This document shows positions 1-8,602 of a stretch of DNA of 64,000 nt, in pieces (the first letter of the stretch is position 1; each line of letters begins with the position of its first letter). This stretch comes from CAZADA01 sp964526675 (GTDB taxonomy: Bacteria; Pseudomonadota; Alphaproteobacteria; Caulobacterales; Maricaulaceae). The notes under the pieces are model-generated. The model did no database searches. It was not told the origin of the DNA and saw only the letters and a program-made list of their open reading frames with translations. The stretch lies in contig CAZGLY010000006.1 of NCBI GenBank assembly GCA_964526675.1, forward strand, positions 1 through 64,000, given 5' to 3'. Position numbers and translations under genes: made by a program.

Positions 1-858
1 CGCATTAAGACCGCCGCATTCCTGTCTCGACTCTGGGACGGGGAGTCCATCGACCGCGTGCGCAAGGGGGATGGCCTTGCAGTCATCACCGGCCGGCGCT
101 TCGCGATGCATCTCATGGTGCAGCCCGACATCGGCGCGCGCCTTCTGGGGGACAGAGAGCTCACGGATCAGGGGTTCTTGAGCCGTATGCTGATTTGTGC
201 GCCAACCAGCACACAAGGGACGCGTCTGCAACGTCCGCCGAGTGACCTCGAACGCGCGGCGCTGGAGCGCTACTGCGCCGTCTTGGCCGATCGTGTCGCG
301 CTTAAGGCCGCCACCTCAGACGGCCGGAACACTCTCACGCCACACGTGTTGCGGTTCTCACCCGACGCTGAGGCCATGCTGAACGGCTTTGCGGCGTGGT
401 GCGAGGCCGGGCTTTCGCCAGAAGGCGATCTGCGGCCCATCGCCGGCTTCGCCAACAAACTCCCCGAGCACGCCGCGCGCCTGGCGACTGTCTTCGCCTT
501 CATCGAAAACGCCGACGCTCAGATCATCGATGCCGTCGCCATGGCCGCGGCGACCGCCCTGGCGCGTTGGTACGCCGGCGAGCGTCTTCGGCTGGCGGCC
601 AACGCATCCATCACGGAAACGTTGCTGCAGGCTGAGCGCTTGCGCGCGTGGCTCCTCTCGGATTGGCCGCACGACCACATCTCCCCAGTGGAGGTCTATC
701 AGCGCGGTCCCCGTTTCGCTCGAACCAAAGCCGTAGCGAGCAGGTTGATCGCGACCCTTGAAGAGCACCAGTGGCTGCGGGCGGTTGGCGAACCGGTGAA
801 GATCGACGGGGTCCGGCGCCGCGAGCCCTATCGCATTGTGCGGGAGGGGACGGCGTGA
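1..858 (+). CDS. DUF3987 domain protein (mobile-element primase/helicase-associated), 5'-truncated by window edge
   Basis: The reading frame is open from base 1, so the 5' part lies outside the window; the GTG at 58 is internal. The visible part resembles the C-terminal region of DUF3987 proteins, with a segment reading KTAAFLSRLWDGE followed by GDG, ITGRRFAMHLMVQP and FLSRMLICAP. Such proteins accompany primase/helicase modules of phages, plasmids and integrative islands. A C-terminal winged-helix-like stretch (VEVYQRGPRF to RREPYRIV) fits this. The stop overlaps the next gene by 4 bases, and the four genes up to 2563 form one small operon-like group ending at a tRNA. The exact biochemical role is unknown. 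Family call by motif resemblance only. Confidence 0.7.
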   Translation, partial: RIKTAAFLSRLWDGESIDRVRKGDGLAVITGRRFAMHLMVQPDIGARLLGDRELTDQGFLSRMLICAPTSTQGTRLQRPPSDLERAALERYCAVLADRVALKAATSDGRNTLTPHVLRFSPDAEAMLNGFAAWCEAGLSPEGDLRPIAGFANKLPEHAARLATVFAFIENADAQIIDAVAMAAATALARWYAGERLRLAANASITETLLQAERLRAWLLSDWPHDHISPVEVYQRGPRFARTKAVASRLIATLEEHQWLRAVGEPVKIDGVRRREPYRIVREGTA

Positions 859-1307
859 CGACGGTCCGGCCGTTCGACCCGTGGGCGTTTTCGGCCTGCA
901 AACCGGCCGTGCGGGCGACACTCGGCGGGGCTCAGTCTCCTCTTCCTGCGGATGGCAAGCGAGCCGAAAAGCCAACGGCAACTGAGCCTTGGTCAGCTGC
1001 CGACTGGGTCGCCTTTTGGGAGGAGCGCGCCGCGATCGCCGAGTTTGATGGAGGCCTGACGCGCGCGGCGGCCGAGACGGTCGCATCAGACGCGTTTATC
1101 GCGCGGTGGCTCGCCGTCACGCCTCCCGCTCCAGGAGCTCCAGAAACATGTGCAGCGTGCGCCAAGCCTGCAGGCCCGATCGACTCACTGCCCGTGCTGA
1201 TCGCTGGTGATGTCAGGTCCGTGCACCCCGGCTGCGCGCGTAACTTTTTCGAGCGCCGGCAAGCACAGGCGCACGCTGCGCTCGCCGCCATTTTGGAAGG
1301 ACAATGA
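855..1307 (+). CDS. hypothetical island protein with a CxxC motif
   Basis: 150 residues, starting at a GTG that overlaps the upstream TGA (GTGA, 855-858), which implies translational coupling. An upstream in-frame start would overlap the previous gene deeply, so I prefer this one. The N-terminus (VRPFDPWAF) and a C-terminal region with CAAC, then HPGCARNFFERRQAQA, suggest a small treble-clef or zinc-binding fold like the short proteins that often follow DUF3987 genes. I do not recognise a named family. The stop overlaps the next ATG (ATGA at 1304-1307). Probably an accessory protein of the mobile island; function unknown. Confidence 0.6.
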   Translation: MTTVRPFDPWAFSACKPAVRATLGGAQSPLPADGKRAEKPTATEPWSAADWVAFWEERAAIAEFDGGLTRAAAETVASDAFIARWLAVTPPAPGAPETCAACAKPAGPIDSLPVLIAGDVRSVHPGCARNFFERRQAQAHAALAAILEGQ

Positions 1308-1867
1308 TCGTGACGAAACGAGAAAGCCCGTCGACAACCCGCGATCTATCCGCCATCGCCCAGGCTGTGCCCGTGGCGGCGACCGCGCGCGCTCGGGCGT
1401 TGCGGGCTCACCCTCTCCTCGCCTCGGCGCTCGCGAAAACAGACAGCCGCTTCGACTTCGAAGCTTTCGCTACGGCTTTCGTCACCGACCTCGCTCCTGT
1501 CGGCCCGGTGGAGGCCACCTTGGCGGCGCGCGCCGCCGGCCTCGCCTGGCGGCTCAATCGCGCGCAGTTGGTGGAAAGCGCGTTCTTGTCGAAGCCTGAC
1601 GTCTATGGCGACCGTTTGACCCCATTGGAGAATGCACTCGACAACCATCGCGACGTTGGTCTGTTGGAGGGAATCAACCGTTGGGAGGCGAGCCTCCAAC
1701 GGTCCCTGCTCAGAATCCTCAGTGAGCTTGAACGCCGTCGGCGTCAGCGTCAAAGCGGCGATGAAACGGCGTCGATCTGCTCGGTCACCGCGCCGTCCGA
1801 CGCGCCGGACGGGCGAAACGGCGCCAAAACACGAGCCGGATCGGTGGAAACTCATCAGGTTGAATGA
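1304..1867 (+). CDS. hypothetical island protein, alpha-helical family of unknown function
   Basis: 187 residues, with a good ribosome-binding site (GGAAGGAC) ending just before the ATG. A central stretch (FDFEAFATAFVTDLAPVG, then EATLAARAAGLAWRLNRAQL) and a later helix (INRWEASLQRSLLRILSEL) match a widespread proteobacterial family of unknown function, common in mobile regions, whose members carry an 'APxGxxE..L..R.A...WRL.R' block and an 'RYExxLxRSLxRALxEL' block. The last 40 residues are low-complexity and charged. The stop is 90 bases before the next gene. No enzymatic role can be assigned; the helical, basic character might suit nucleic-acid or protein binding, which is inference. Confidence 0.6.
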   Translation: MIVTKRESPSTTRDLSAIAQAVPVAATARARALRAHPLLASALAKTDSRFDFEAFATAFVTDLAPVGPVEATLAARAAGLAWRLNRAQLVESAFLSKPDVYGDRLTPLENALDNHRDVGLLEGINRWEASLQRSLLRILSELERRRRQRQSGDETASICSVTAPSDAPDGRNGAKTRAGSVETHQVE

Positions 1868-1957
1868 GGCGACAGCTGTTTTGAGCGCCGGCAGCCCGCC
1901 GAAACGCCGTGAGGCGTGGTCAATGGATTTCGATTTGTTTTACCCGGGAGGAACCAT

Positions 1958-2563
1958 ATGACTCGTGGGCGAAGCGCCCTTCGCGCCACCACTGAGGAAA
2001 GCCTCGCGCTTGACCTAGCGTCGCCCGCCACACATGAGGCGCTTGATCCGCGCGCCGCGCGTCGCGGGAGTTGGCGCTGGTCGTCCCATGGCGCCGAGAT
2101 CGCTTCGATCGGTTACACTTGGCGGCCGGCTAAAGTGGCAAAACCGGCTAAACTTCTGCTGAGCTACTGCGTCAACGGCGAGCTGGTGGAGCAGGTCGTC
2201 AACTTCGATGTCACCCGACCAAACTTTGGTGGCGAGCGCCTGTGGTTCCTCTGCCCCCTCGCTGAACGCGCGGGGAAGCTCTGGCGCGTGCGTGCGCTGT
2301 ATTTGCCGCCAAGCGCGCGGTTCTGGGGCAGCCGCCGCGCTTACGGCCTCAGCTATCAGTCCCAGCGCGATTGCGGACTTGAGCGAAGCCTCGCCCGCGT
2401 GCTTGGCCGCGATGGTGGTTGCGACCCATCGGCGGGCGCCCGATCGTTCTCAGCCGTCGATGCGATCGCCGCGCTCAAGGAAGAGCGGTGGTTCTTTGAT
2501 CGGCTCGACGCGCGATCGAAGCGCAACGCCATCCGCCGGATCAAGCGCCAACGAGCGCTCTAG
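1958..2563 (+). CDS. hypothetical island protein with degenerate zinc-ribbon-like region
   Basis: 201 residues. The start is the ATG after a strong ribosome-binding site (GGGAGGAA at 1946-1953). The core (VNFDVTRPNFGGERLWFLCPL, then a gap, then ALYLPPSARFWGSRRAYGL and YQSQRD) matches a common proteobacterial/phage-associated family in which this segment forms a small zinc ribbon. Here most of the metal-binding cysteines are missing, so the site looks degenerate. The basic tail (RSKRNAIRRIKRQRAL) could contact nucleic acid. It is the last gene before the tRNA at 2652, so it marks the edge of the island. Function unknown. Confidence 0.6.
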   Translation: MTRGRSALRATTEESLALDLASPATHEALDPRAARRGSWRWSSHGAEIASIGYTWRPAKVAKPAKLLLSYCVNGELVEQVVNFDVTRPNFGGERLWFLCPLAERAGKLWRVRALYLPPSARFWGSRRAYGLSYQSQRDCGLERSLARVLGRDGGCDPSAGARSFSAVDAIAALKEERWFFDRLDARSKRNAIRRIKRQRAL

Positions 2564-2651
2564 CGGTTGCAGTTGGCACGAACTAGGCACGATTTCGCCC
2601 AGTTGAGCGCAGGCCATGAACACCAAAAAACGAAAAACCTATTGTATTTGC

Positions 2652-2728
2652 TGGCGACCCCGCGAGGACTCGAACCTCGGACCTGATGATTAGAAGTCAC
2701 CTGCTCTATCCAGCTGAGCTACGGGGCC
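2652..2728 (-). tRNA. tRNA-Arg (anticodon TCT)
   Basis: Read on the minus strand this folds into a full cloverleaf: acceptor GGCCCCG pairing with CGGGGTC, D-arm with TAGCTCAGCTGGATAGAGCA, anticodon stem-loop with loop CTTCTAA (anticodon TCT), and T-arm CGAGG/CCTCG around TTCGAGT. The CCA end is encoded (2652-2654). The 3' end faces the island genes at 1-2563, the usual arrangement when an integrative element has used a tRNA 3' end as attachment site. Confidence 0.96.
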
Positions 2729-2859
2729 GTGGGGGAGGTCCTACACCGGCGCGCGGGTCGGCTGAAGCCCACACCGGGTATGGGCCTTCCACGAGCCGGC
2801 GTCGGGTGTCCGGCGTCGCGCGGGGCGCAGCCCAACAGACCACTCGCCCAACAACGGGG

Positions 2860-3165
2860 CTAATGCGACCACGCCTGCTTGCGATCGTGAGCGAAATTGT
2901 CCGCGTAGGCCTTGATCACGCGCCGACGCTCCTTGGCGGCGGCGACCTGGTGGGGCACGCCATGCGCCCGGGCGAAGGCGACCGCCTCCTCGCAGGTGTC
3001 AAAGCGGATATGGACCTGCCCGTTGGTGTCGCGAGAGCTGGTCCACCCCATGAGCGGTTCAATGCGGTCCGCGAGGGCGGGCTCGAACTCCAGCACCCAC
3101 TTCTTCGTTTTCGCCGCGCCAGACTGCATGGCGGTTTTGGCCGGCCGGTATATGCGCGCGAGCAT
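2860..3165 (-). CDS. ETC complex I subunit, NDUFS4-like accessory protein
   Basis: 101 residues when started at the ATG giving MLARIYRPAKTAMQSG, which has GGGAAG a few bases upstream; a start nine codons earlier is possible. The sequence carries the family signature: ARIYRP, KTKKWVLEFEP, PLMGWTSS, F-T-EEAVAFA, and the ending YADNF then W-H. This is the bacterial homologue of the mitochondrial 18-kDa NDUFS4 subunit, a supernumerary Complex I subunit bound to the peripheral arm in alphaproteobacteria. It follows the TonB receptor by 42 bases on the same strand but is probably unrelated in function. Confidence 0.9.
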   Translation of the reverse strand: MLARIYRPAKTAMQSGAAKTKKWVLEFEPALADRIEPLMGWTSSRDTNGQVHIRFDTCEEAVAFARAHGVPHQVAAAKERRRVIKAYADNFAHDRKQAWSH

Positions 3166-3207
3166 CGCTGTGCTTCCCAAGCAAGGGGTCAACCGCCCCG
3201 GAGGGCG

Positions 3208-6078
3208 CTAATAGGTATACGACAGGCCCAAATTGCCGGTGAAGCCGAATTCGTCAAATTGCGACAGCAACCGCTCATCCGCGTTGCGGATGAAGGAGGT
3301 GAACGGTTCGTCATCGATGTTGGAGAGCGCGCCGAAGAGCCGCAAGCCGCGCGCCAGCCGCACATTGGCGCTGAAATCCAGATCCATCTGGTCTTCCACA
3401 AAGATGTCGAGCCCCTGCCCGGCGCCGTCGATGACCTCCAGGAACTCATCGCGGAACGTGACCGCCGCCCGCAACTCAACAGGACCACGGTCATACCCAA
3501 GGATGACGTTGTAGAGGTTTTCCGACAAACGCGGCGGCGTGACCGTGCGCGACGGCGCGCCGTTGGTCGCGCCTTCGAGCGTCGTCTCGCCGTCGAGATA
3601 GGTGTAGTTCACATTCAACACCAAGCCGTCGAGAGGGCCTGGCAAGAAGGTGAAGGCCTGGCGGTAATCGACCTCCAGTCCATTGATGGTGGTGTCGTTC
3701 AGGTTGAGCGGCGTGAGGATGTCCACGCCCGTCGCCGGATCGCCGAAGCCAATGACGTCGCGCGCCGCTTCGCCTTGGAGGCGCTGCCGGGCGATGAAAT
3801 CCTCGATGTCCTTGCGGAACAAAGTCACCGCGAACACGCCGGAGTCGCGCACGGTCAGCTCCGCGCCGAGGTCGAAATTGTCCGCGATCTGGCGGTTCAA
3901 GTCCGCGTTGCCCGCAAAGCCGATCAGGCCGCCGCTCGGATCCAAGACGAAGCGCGTTGACGGCACCACGTCCTCGAAGTTCGGCCGCGCCACGGCGCGA
4001 TAATAGGCGGCGCGGAGCTTCAGAGCGTCCGTCAGCTGATACGTCGCATTGATGCTCGGCAGAATGTCCGTGTAGGCGTCTCGGCCCGCGATCGGCGCGG
4101 TGAACACGCGCCGGCCGTTCGCCTCCGCCGCGAGGGTGAACGCCCCATCGGGATCCGGAGCGCCGGCGGCGACCTCCAGGACTTGCTGGGCCTGGCTGTC
4201 GAACTCCACATCTTCGACCCGCACGCCGGCCACGACCGACAAGCGGTGGGCGTTCGCCTCAGCCATCATGTAGCCGGCGACGATGTCTTCCTCGGACTCA
4301 AAATCGCTAGCGGTGTCGGCGATCACCGTCTCAACCGGATCGGTGACGAACGCCCCGCGGTTGGCGTTGAAGAAGCCCTCCAACAGCCCCGGATCGACGC
4401 CCGGCGCGATTTCGTCCAGCTGAAAGTCGATGGATGACCGGGACAAGAACGGCGTGAGCGTCAAGGGATCGTCGAAGGTGGTGGCGCCGAACGCTTCAGC
4501 CGTTACATCGCGGCGCTTTTCGCGTTGGCGGCCCTTCAGACCCGCTTTGAGGAAGCCCGGCGCGCCAAAGATGGTGGTCGGCCGTGTGACGTCGAAGTTC
4601 ACCGCGAAGCCGTCGTCCTCGTTCGTCGCGCTGGTGAACAGCAAGCGCTCGAAGGCGAAGGCGTCGGAATCGTAGAAGGCGGCGCTCGACTGATCGATCA
4701 CCATTTGCGGACCAAAGCGGTTGCTCGTGTCCGTCGCCAAGACGCCGTCTTCCAGCGTTAAGCCGAACACCGCGTCGATGCCGTTGGGCGTGCGCTCCTC
4801 CGCACGGGTGACGAACGCCGAATAGTCGTATCGGAAACCGGCCCATTCCGTATGCCCGCCAAAGCGAATGGACCGCACTTCACGCTGCTCTTCGCGATTG
4901 GTGACTGAGCGATCAACGGACGTGAGCCCCTCCACCACCGCGATGGAGGCGTCGGTGTCGCTCAGCGCGTCGTTGAACGCGCCGTCGCCGAAATCCGCGG
5001 AGAACGCGGTGCTGAAGAGCTGCTCGCGGGTGTCGTTGAAGAACCCGTGGACGAAAAAGCTCTGATAGGGGGCGGGACGCGCCTCAACCGTGAACGTGCC
5101 GCCGATGCGTTCGCGGCTGATGTCGTCGTTCACGAACTGGAGCTGTTCCGGATAGAGAACCGATTGGTTGGTCACCCACTGAGCGCCGCCGGCCTGGATC
5201 GTGTCGACACCCAATGTCTCGTCGCGCACGACAATCGCGCCGGCCGCCCCGACTTGCTCGCCCGCCAACAGAGTGGAGCCGGCGAACGACACCTCCCCAC
5301 CCCATTCCTCGCGGATTTCGTTGTAAACGCCTTCCGCGCGCACCTCGAACTGCGACCCGTCATAGTCAAAGGGGCGCTGGGTCGTGATGTCGACGGACCC
5401 GCCCAGCACGTCGCCGTCTTGGTCGGGCGTGCGCGTCTTGGTCACCTCGATCCGTTCGATGAGCGCGCTGTCGACCACGTCCAACGCCGTGCGCCGGTCC
5501 GCGTTCTCCGTGGAGGTCAACCGCACGCCATCCAACGTCACCGCGCCGAGATCGCCATCCAGGCCGCGAATGATCGCAAAACGCCCCTGACCCTGATCGT
5601 TCTCCACGGACACGCCGACCAAACGGCGCACCATCTCGGCCGCGTTTTCGTCGACGACGTCGCTCAGGTCTTTCGTTTTGACGACTTCCACGTCGGCAAT
5701 GCTCAGGCGCTGTGGGTTCAGCGCCGTCAACAAGGCGCCGCGTTGGCCCGTGACGCGGATCCGATCGGCCCCGCCGGGGGCCTTCAGGTCCAAGGTGCGC
5801 TTTTGCTCCGCAGAGATCGTGATGCTGCGTTCGGCCGTTTCAGCGCCGAGATAATGCGCGCGCACCGTGTACACGCCGGCCGGCAGATCCGTGAACGCGT
5901 AGTTCCCCTCGCGCGTCGTGCGCGTCTCCAAGCCGAGCTCGACGATTTCCACGCGCGCGCCTTCGAGGCCGATCCCGCGTGCGTCATCCGTCACCCGTCC
6001 GGCGATTTCAGCGGCGTACGCCGCGTTCAGCCCAACGGCCGCGGCGGCGCTTGCCGTCCAGATCATACGAGCGATCAT
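3208..6078 (-). CDS. TonB-dependent receptor with carboxypeptidase-like regulatory N-domain
   Basis: 956 residues. Residues 1-22 are a signal peptide (cleavage near AYA-AE). Residues 23-100 form a carboxypeptidase-like beta domain (GRVTDDARG, EGNYAFTDLPAGVYTV). A TonB-box-like DRIRVTG lies at 105-111, then a plug (GVSVENDQGQGRFAIIRG; VTLDGVR) and a long beta barrel ending in SYTY, the usual terminal aromatic. An AAGGAGG ribosome-binding site precedes the ATG. This is the type used by Caulobacter-like bacteria to import oligosaccharides or other large nutrients. Glucokinase lies 193 bases upstream on the same strand, which favours a sugar substrate; that is inference. Confidence 0.9.
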   Translation of the reverse strand: MIARMIWTASAAAAVGLNAAYAAEIAGRVTDDARGIGLEGARVEIVELGLETRTTREGNYAFTDLPAGVYTVRAHYLGAETAERSITISAEQKRTLDLKAPGGADRIRVTGQRGALLTALNPQRLSIADVEVVKTKDLSDVVDENAAEMVRRLVGVSVENDQGQGRFAIIRGLDGDLGAVTLDGVRLTSTENADRRTALDVVDSALIERIEVTKTRTPDQDGDVLGGSVDITTQRPFDYDGSQFEVRAEGVYNEIREEWGGEVSFAGSTLLAGEQVGAAGAIVVRDETLGVDTIQAGGAQWVTNQSVLYPEQLQFVNDDISRERIGGTFTVEARPAPYQSFFVHGFFNDTREQLFSTAFSADFGDGAFNDALSDTDASIAVVEGLTSVDRSVTNREEQREVRSIRFGGHTEWAGFRYDYSAFVTRAEERTPNGIDAVFGLTLEDGVLATDTSNRFGPQMVIDQSSAAFYDSDAFAFERLLFTSATNEDDGFAVNFDVTRPTTIFGAPGFLKAGLKGRQREKRRDVTAEAFGATTFDDPLTLTPFLSRSSIDFQLDEIAPGVDPGLLEGFFNANRGAFVTDPVETVIADTASDFESEEDIVAGYMMAEANAHRLSVVAGVRVEDVEFDSQAQQVLEVAAGAPDPDGAFTLAAEANGRRVFTAPIAGRDAYTDILPSINATYQLTDALKLRAAYYRAVARPNFEDVVPSTRFVLDPSGGLIGFAGNADLNRQIADNFDLGAELTVRDSGVFAVTLFRKDIEDFIARQRLQGEAARDVIGFGDPATGVDILTPLNLNDTTINGLEVDYRQAFTFLPGPLDGLVLNVNYTYLDGETTLEGATNGAPSRTVTPPRLSENLYNVILGYDRGPVELRAAVTFRDEFLEVIDGAGQGLDIFVEDQMDLDFSANVRLARGLRLFGALSNIDDEPFTSFIRNADERLLSQFDEFGFTGNLGLSYTY

Positions 6079-6271
6079 TTGGCCCCCTCCTTACGCGCCC
6101 ATAAAGAGCCCGCGTCTTCGGCACTCTTGTTCGCGGCCCAACGCTGCACGCAAGTGCGTTTGTGTTCTACCGTGCGCGCCGTCAGCCGGCAAAGCGCCTA
6201 TGACGCTTCCTGCCGAAGCGGGGCGACGACGCCACACCCCTCTTTAAGGACGCGTTTACGACGTTTGTCGC

Positions 6272-7297
6272 TTAAGCGGAGTCGCGCCGGTCCTCAAGAA
6301 GCGCTGCAGCGCCCGCCAGGGCGACGCCCTCGCGCGTCACCAGCCACACCGGCGTGTCCGCGACAAAAGCACTCATCGTCCCCTTGCTGCGGAACCGAGC
6401 GCCGAACGCGCTCACCGTCACAACATCAGCGATTCGCGGGAGAATGCCCCCTCCAAGATAGACGCCGCCACGGGCGCCGAGCATCAACACGGCGTCCCCC
6501 GCGTAGCCGCCCAACACCGCGCAAAACATCTCCACCGCCCGCCGCGCGACCGGATGAGCCCCATCACGGGCCGCAGCGGTGATCTCCGCCGGCGCCAGCG
6601 GACGGGCGGACGCCCCAACGCCCAAGGCGCCGGCCAAGGTGTGGTGGATGCGGGCCAATCCCGCCCCCGACAAGAGATCTTCGTAACTCACATACCCCTG
6701 CTGGGCGTGCAGAACACGCCAGACCTCCGCCTCCAGAGCGTCGCTGGGCGCGAAGGCCGCGTGCCCGCCCTCCGTCGGCACGACCCGCGGCGCGCCGCCG
6801 TGCGGATCCTGGATCACCAGCCCCAGACCAAGGCCGGTGCCGGGGCCTAAAACCGCAATGGGCGCGCCGGGCTCAGGCGCGCCCTCCAACACCGGCGCGA
6901 CGTCCGTCGGCCCCACCGCCACAGCGCCGCGGGCGAACGCCACAAAATCGTTCACCGCCAGAAGCGCGTCCAAGCCGAGATCGTCTCTCAACTCATCCGT
7001 GGTGAACCGCCAGCTTGAATTCGTGAACGACACCTCGTCGCTCTGGATCGGGCCGGCGACCGCAAGGCAGCCGCGTCGCGGATGATCGCCTTTGATGGAC
7101 TCGTGATAGGCTAACGCCGCGTCATGAATGTCGGCGTGATCCTCAACCCGATAGGTCGCCACTTGCTCCACGGCGTGACCGCCGGCGCCGTCCGCGCGGG
7201 CGACGGCGAAGCGTGCGTTCGTGCCGCCAATGTCGGCGACCAGCACGGGCTCAACGGGTGACAGCGCAACCCCTGACGGCCGGCCTGGCGCGGTCAT
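6272..7297 (-). CDS. glk: glucokinase (Glk family)
   Basis: 341 residues. ATP-dependent phosphorylation of glucose to glucose-6-phosphate in the cytoplasm. Phosphate-1 motif IGGTNARF at residues 23-30, catalytic-base region NDF at 116-118, GPGTGLG at 151-157, EGGH at 176-179, and an adenosine-side GGGI later. Length suits the bacterial Glk family, with a short extra N-terminus. The ATG has GGAGAA upstream. It sits between a hairpin (7366-7395) that seems to end the flagellar operon and the TonB receptor gene, so it may be co-expressed with the receptor for sugar use. Confidence 0.93.
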   Translation of the reverse strand: MTAPGRPSGVALSPVEPVLVADIGGTNARFAVARADGAGGHAVEQVATYRVEDHADIHDAALAYHESIKGDHPRRGCLAVAGPIQSDEVSFTNSSWRFTTDELRDDLGLDALLAVNDFVAFARGAVAVGPTDVAPVLEGAPEPGAPIAVLGPGTGLGLGLVIQDPHGGAPRVVPTEGGHAAFAPSDALEAEVWRVLHAQQGYVSYEDLLSGAGLARIHHTLAGALGVGASARPLAPAEITAAARDGAHPVARRAVEMFCAVLGGYAGDAVLMLGARGGVYLGGGILPRIADVVTVSAFGARFRSKGTMSAFVADTPVWLVTREGVALAGAAALLEDRRDSA

Positions 7298-7365
7298 GGC
7301 GGTTCTCCGACGTGGCTAGCCGGTCATGGACGGCCGTCCGTGGGGTCGGACGGGTCGAGACTGCT

Positions 7366-7395
7366 GGTTCAGCGGCGTGGTTGCGCCGCTGAACC
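7366..7395 (-). terminator. 12-bp perfect inverted repeat downstream of flgL
   Basis: Arms GGTTCAGCGGCG (7366-7377) and its exact complement (7384-7395) around a 6-base loop. It lies about 85 bases past the flgL stop and before glk on the same strand, the expected place for a transcription terminator between the flagellar and sugar operons. No T-run follows on the minus strand, so it is not a classical intrinsic terminator; it may act with Rho or as an mRNA 3'-end stabiliser. Confidence 0.55.
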
Positions 7396-7480
7396 CTGAT
7401 CGCACGTTCCGTGAGCGCCGTGAAGCCGCCCCGCCATCGTAAGGCGCGCTCACGCCTTAGACCGCGAAGCGTGGCGATCC

Positions 7481-8572
7481 TTAACGCAAGACGTTGAAGA
7501 GCCTGAGATTGCTCGTGCGTGCGACGATCTCGAACAGGAGGTTCAGCTGGGTCTCCAGCTGCGTGTAGCGGATCTGAGCCTCGAAGGGGTCGACCTCCTC
7601 CAGCGACGCGACTTCCTCGCGAATCAGCGCGACCTCCGCTTGGCGGGCCGCGCTGGCGGCCTCTGCGCGCGCTTGCGCGCCGCCAAGCTCAGCTTGGGAG
7701 ACGCGAATGGCGTCCAAGCCCTCCGCCAGCCGTCCGATCGCGGCTTCCGCGTAGGTGGGCAGGGCCGCGGGATCGAAGGCCTCCAGGTCCACAGAGGCCA
7801 GCATATGGATTCCTTGCAGCAAAGCGCGCGCGGCGTCGTCGTCCGCCTGGACGCCAAAGTCCAACACGACATCCTGGTCAACACTCACCGCGACCCGGGG
7901 CCCGCCCGCCGGCGCGCCGGCGTAAATGGCTTGGGCGAAATCCTCCGCCGGGACGGCCGGGACGACCGCGGCGCTGAACACATCATCGAAGGCTCCGGCC
8001 AAAGCCGCCGCGCTCGCGGCGTCGACCGGCGGAAACGCGGCCACTTGCGCATCGACGACCTGCTGGGGCGTGAGGCCGCCCGGCCCAGGCTGATCCAACG
8101 CGACGAGCGCCGGCTGATCCGCCGCCACGCCGGCGAACAGGTAGCCCGCGCCATCGGACGCGTTGAAGGCCGCCATAACCCGCTCCAACACGCTGTCGGC
8201 GGCTTGGGCGAAGATGTCGGGGTTGTAGACGGGCGACCCGTCAATCGGCGCGCCGGTTCCATCGTCAATCGGCAGCTGGGTGGTGGCGATGAGCAGGAGT
8301 TCCTCGGCCGCCGCGGCGACTTCTGTGAGCGCGCTTTGCTTGACCTCCGCGCGGCGCATGAAGGTCTCCGCGTTGCGGGCATAGGCCTCCGCGCGCTCAA
8401 GATCCGCTTTGCGATCGAGCAAAAGGCTGAAACGCCCCTGCGTGGCCGCGCCCACGTCGGCGGGCTTGCCCTCCGTCAGCTCACGCGCGGCCGCAGCCGC
8501 CGCCTGGGAGGTCGCCGTGATCCGAGGCGACAATTGCTGGCTCAACAAACCCAGGGTGATCGCGGCGCTCAT
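7481..8572 (-). CDS. flgL: flagellar hook-filament junction protein FlgL (HAP3)
   Basis: 363 residues. Second junction protein between hook and filament, exported through the flagellar channel. The N-terminus (LLSQQLSPRITATSQ) and C-terminus (ARTSNLRLFNVLR) are the flagellin-like helices expected for FlgL; the central part (DGAGYLFAGVAADQPAL) contains the FlgL-typical 'YLFAG' turn. GAGGAC precedes the ATG, and the gene follows flgK by 30 bases, so it is the last gene of the fliK-flgD-flgE-flgK-flgL run. Sequence is diverged and alanine-rich, but position and both ends agree. Confidence 0.9.
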   Translation of the reverse strand: MSAAITLGLLSQQLSPRITATSQAAAAAARELTEGKPADVGAATQGRFSLLLDRKADLERAEAYARNAETFMRRAEVKQSALTEVAAAAEELLLIATTQLPIDDGTGAPIDGSPVYNPDIFAQAADSVLERVMAAFNASDGAGYLFAGVAADQPALVALDQPGPGGLTPQQVVDAQVAAFPPVDAASAAALAGAFDDVFSAAVVPAVPAEDFAQAIYAGAPAGGPRVAVSVDQDVVLDFGVQADDDAARALLQGIHMLASVDLEAFDPAALPTYAEAAIGRLAEGLDAIRVSQAELGGAQARAEAASAARQAEVALIREEVASLEEVDPFEAQIRYTQLETQLNLLFEIVARTSNLRLFNVLR

Positions 8573-8602
8573 GTTCGGTCCTCAGCGTTGGGCGTGGCGG
8601 CG

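Noticed and set aside
2729..2859. Direct-repeat-like GC runs between the tRNA-Arg and the NDUFS4-like gene.
   Set aside because: The copies are short and imperfect and do not match the tRNA 3' end, so they are not an attachment site.
6269..6278. CGCTTAAGCG palindrome at the end of glk.
   Set aside because: It overlaps the glk stop codon and is only 10 bases; it has no partner site nearby.
5047..6582. Long open frame antisense to the TonB receptor and running into glk.
   Set aside because: No domain pattern, and it crosses two well-supported genes on the other strand.
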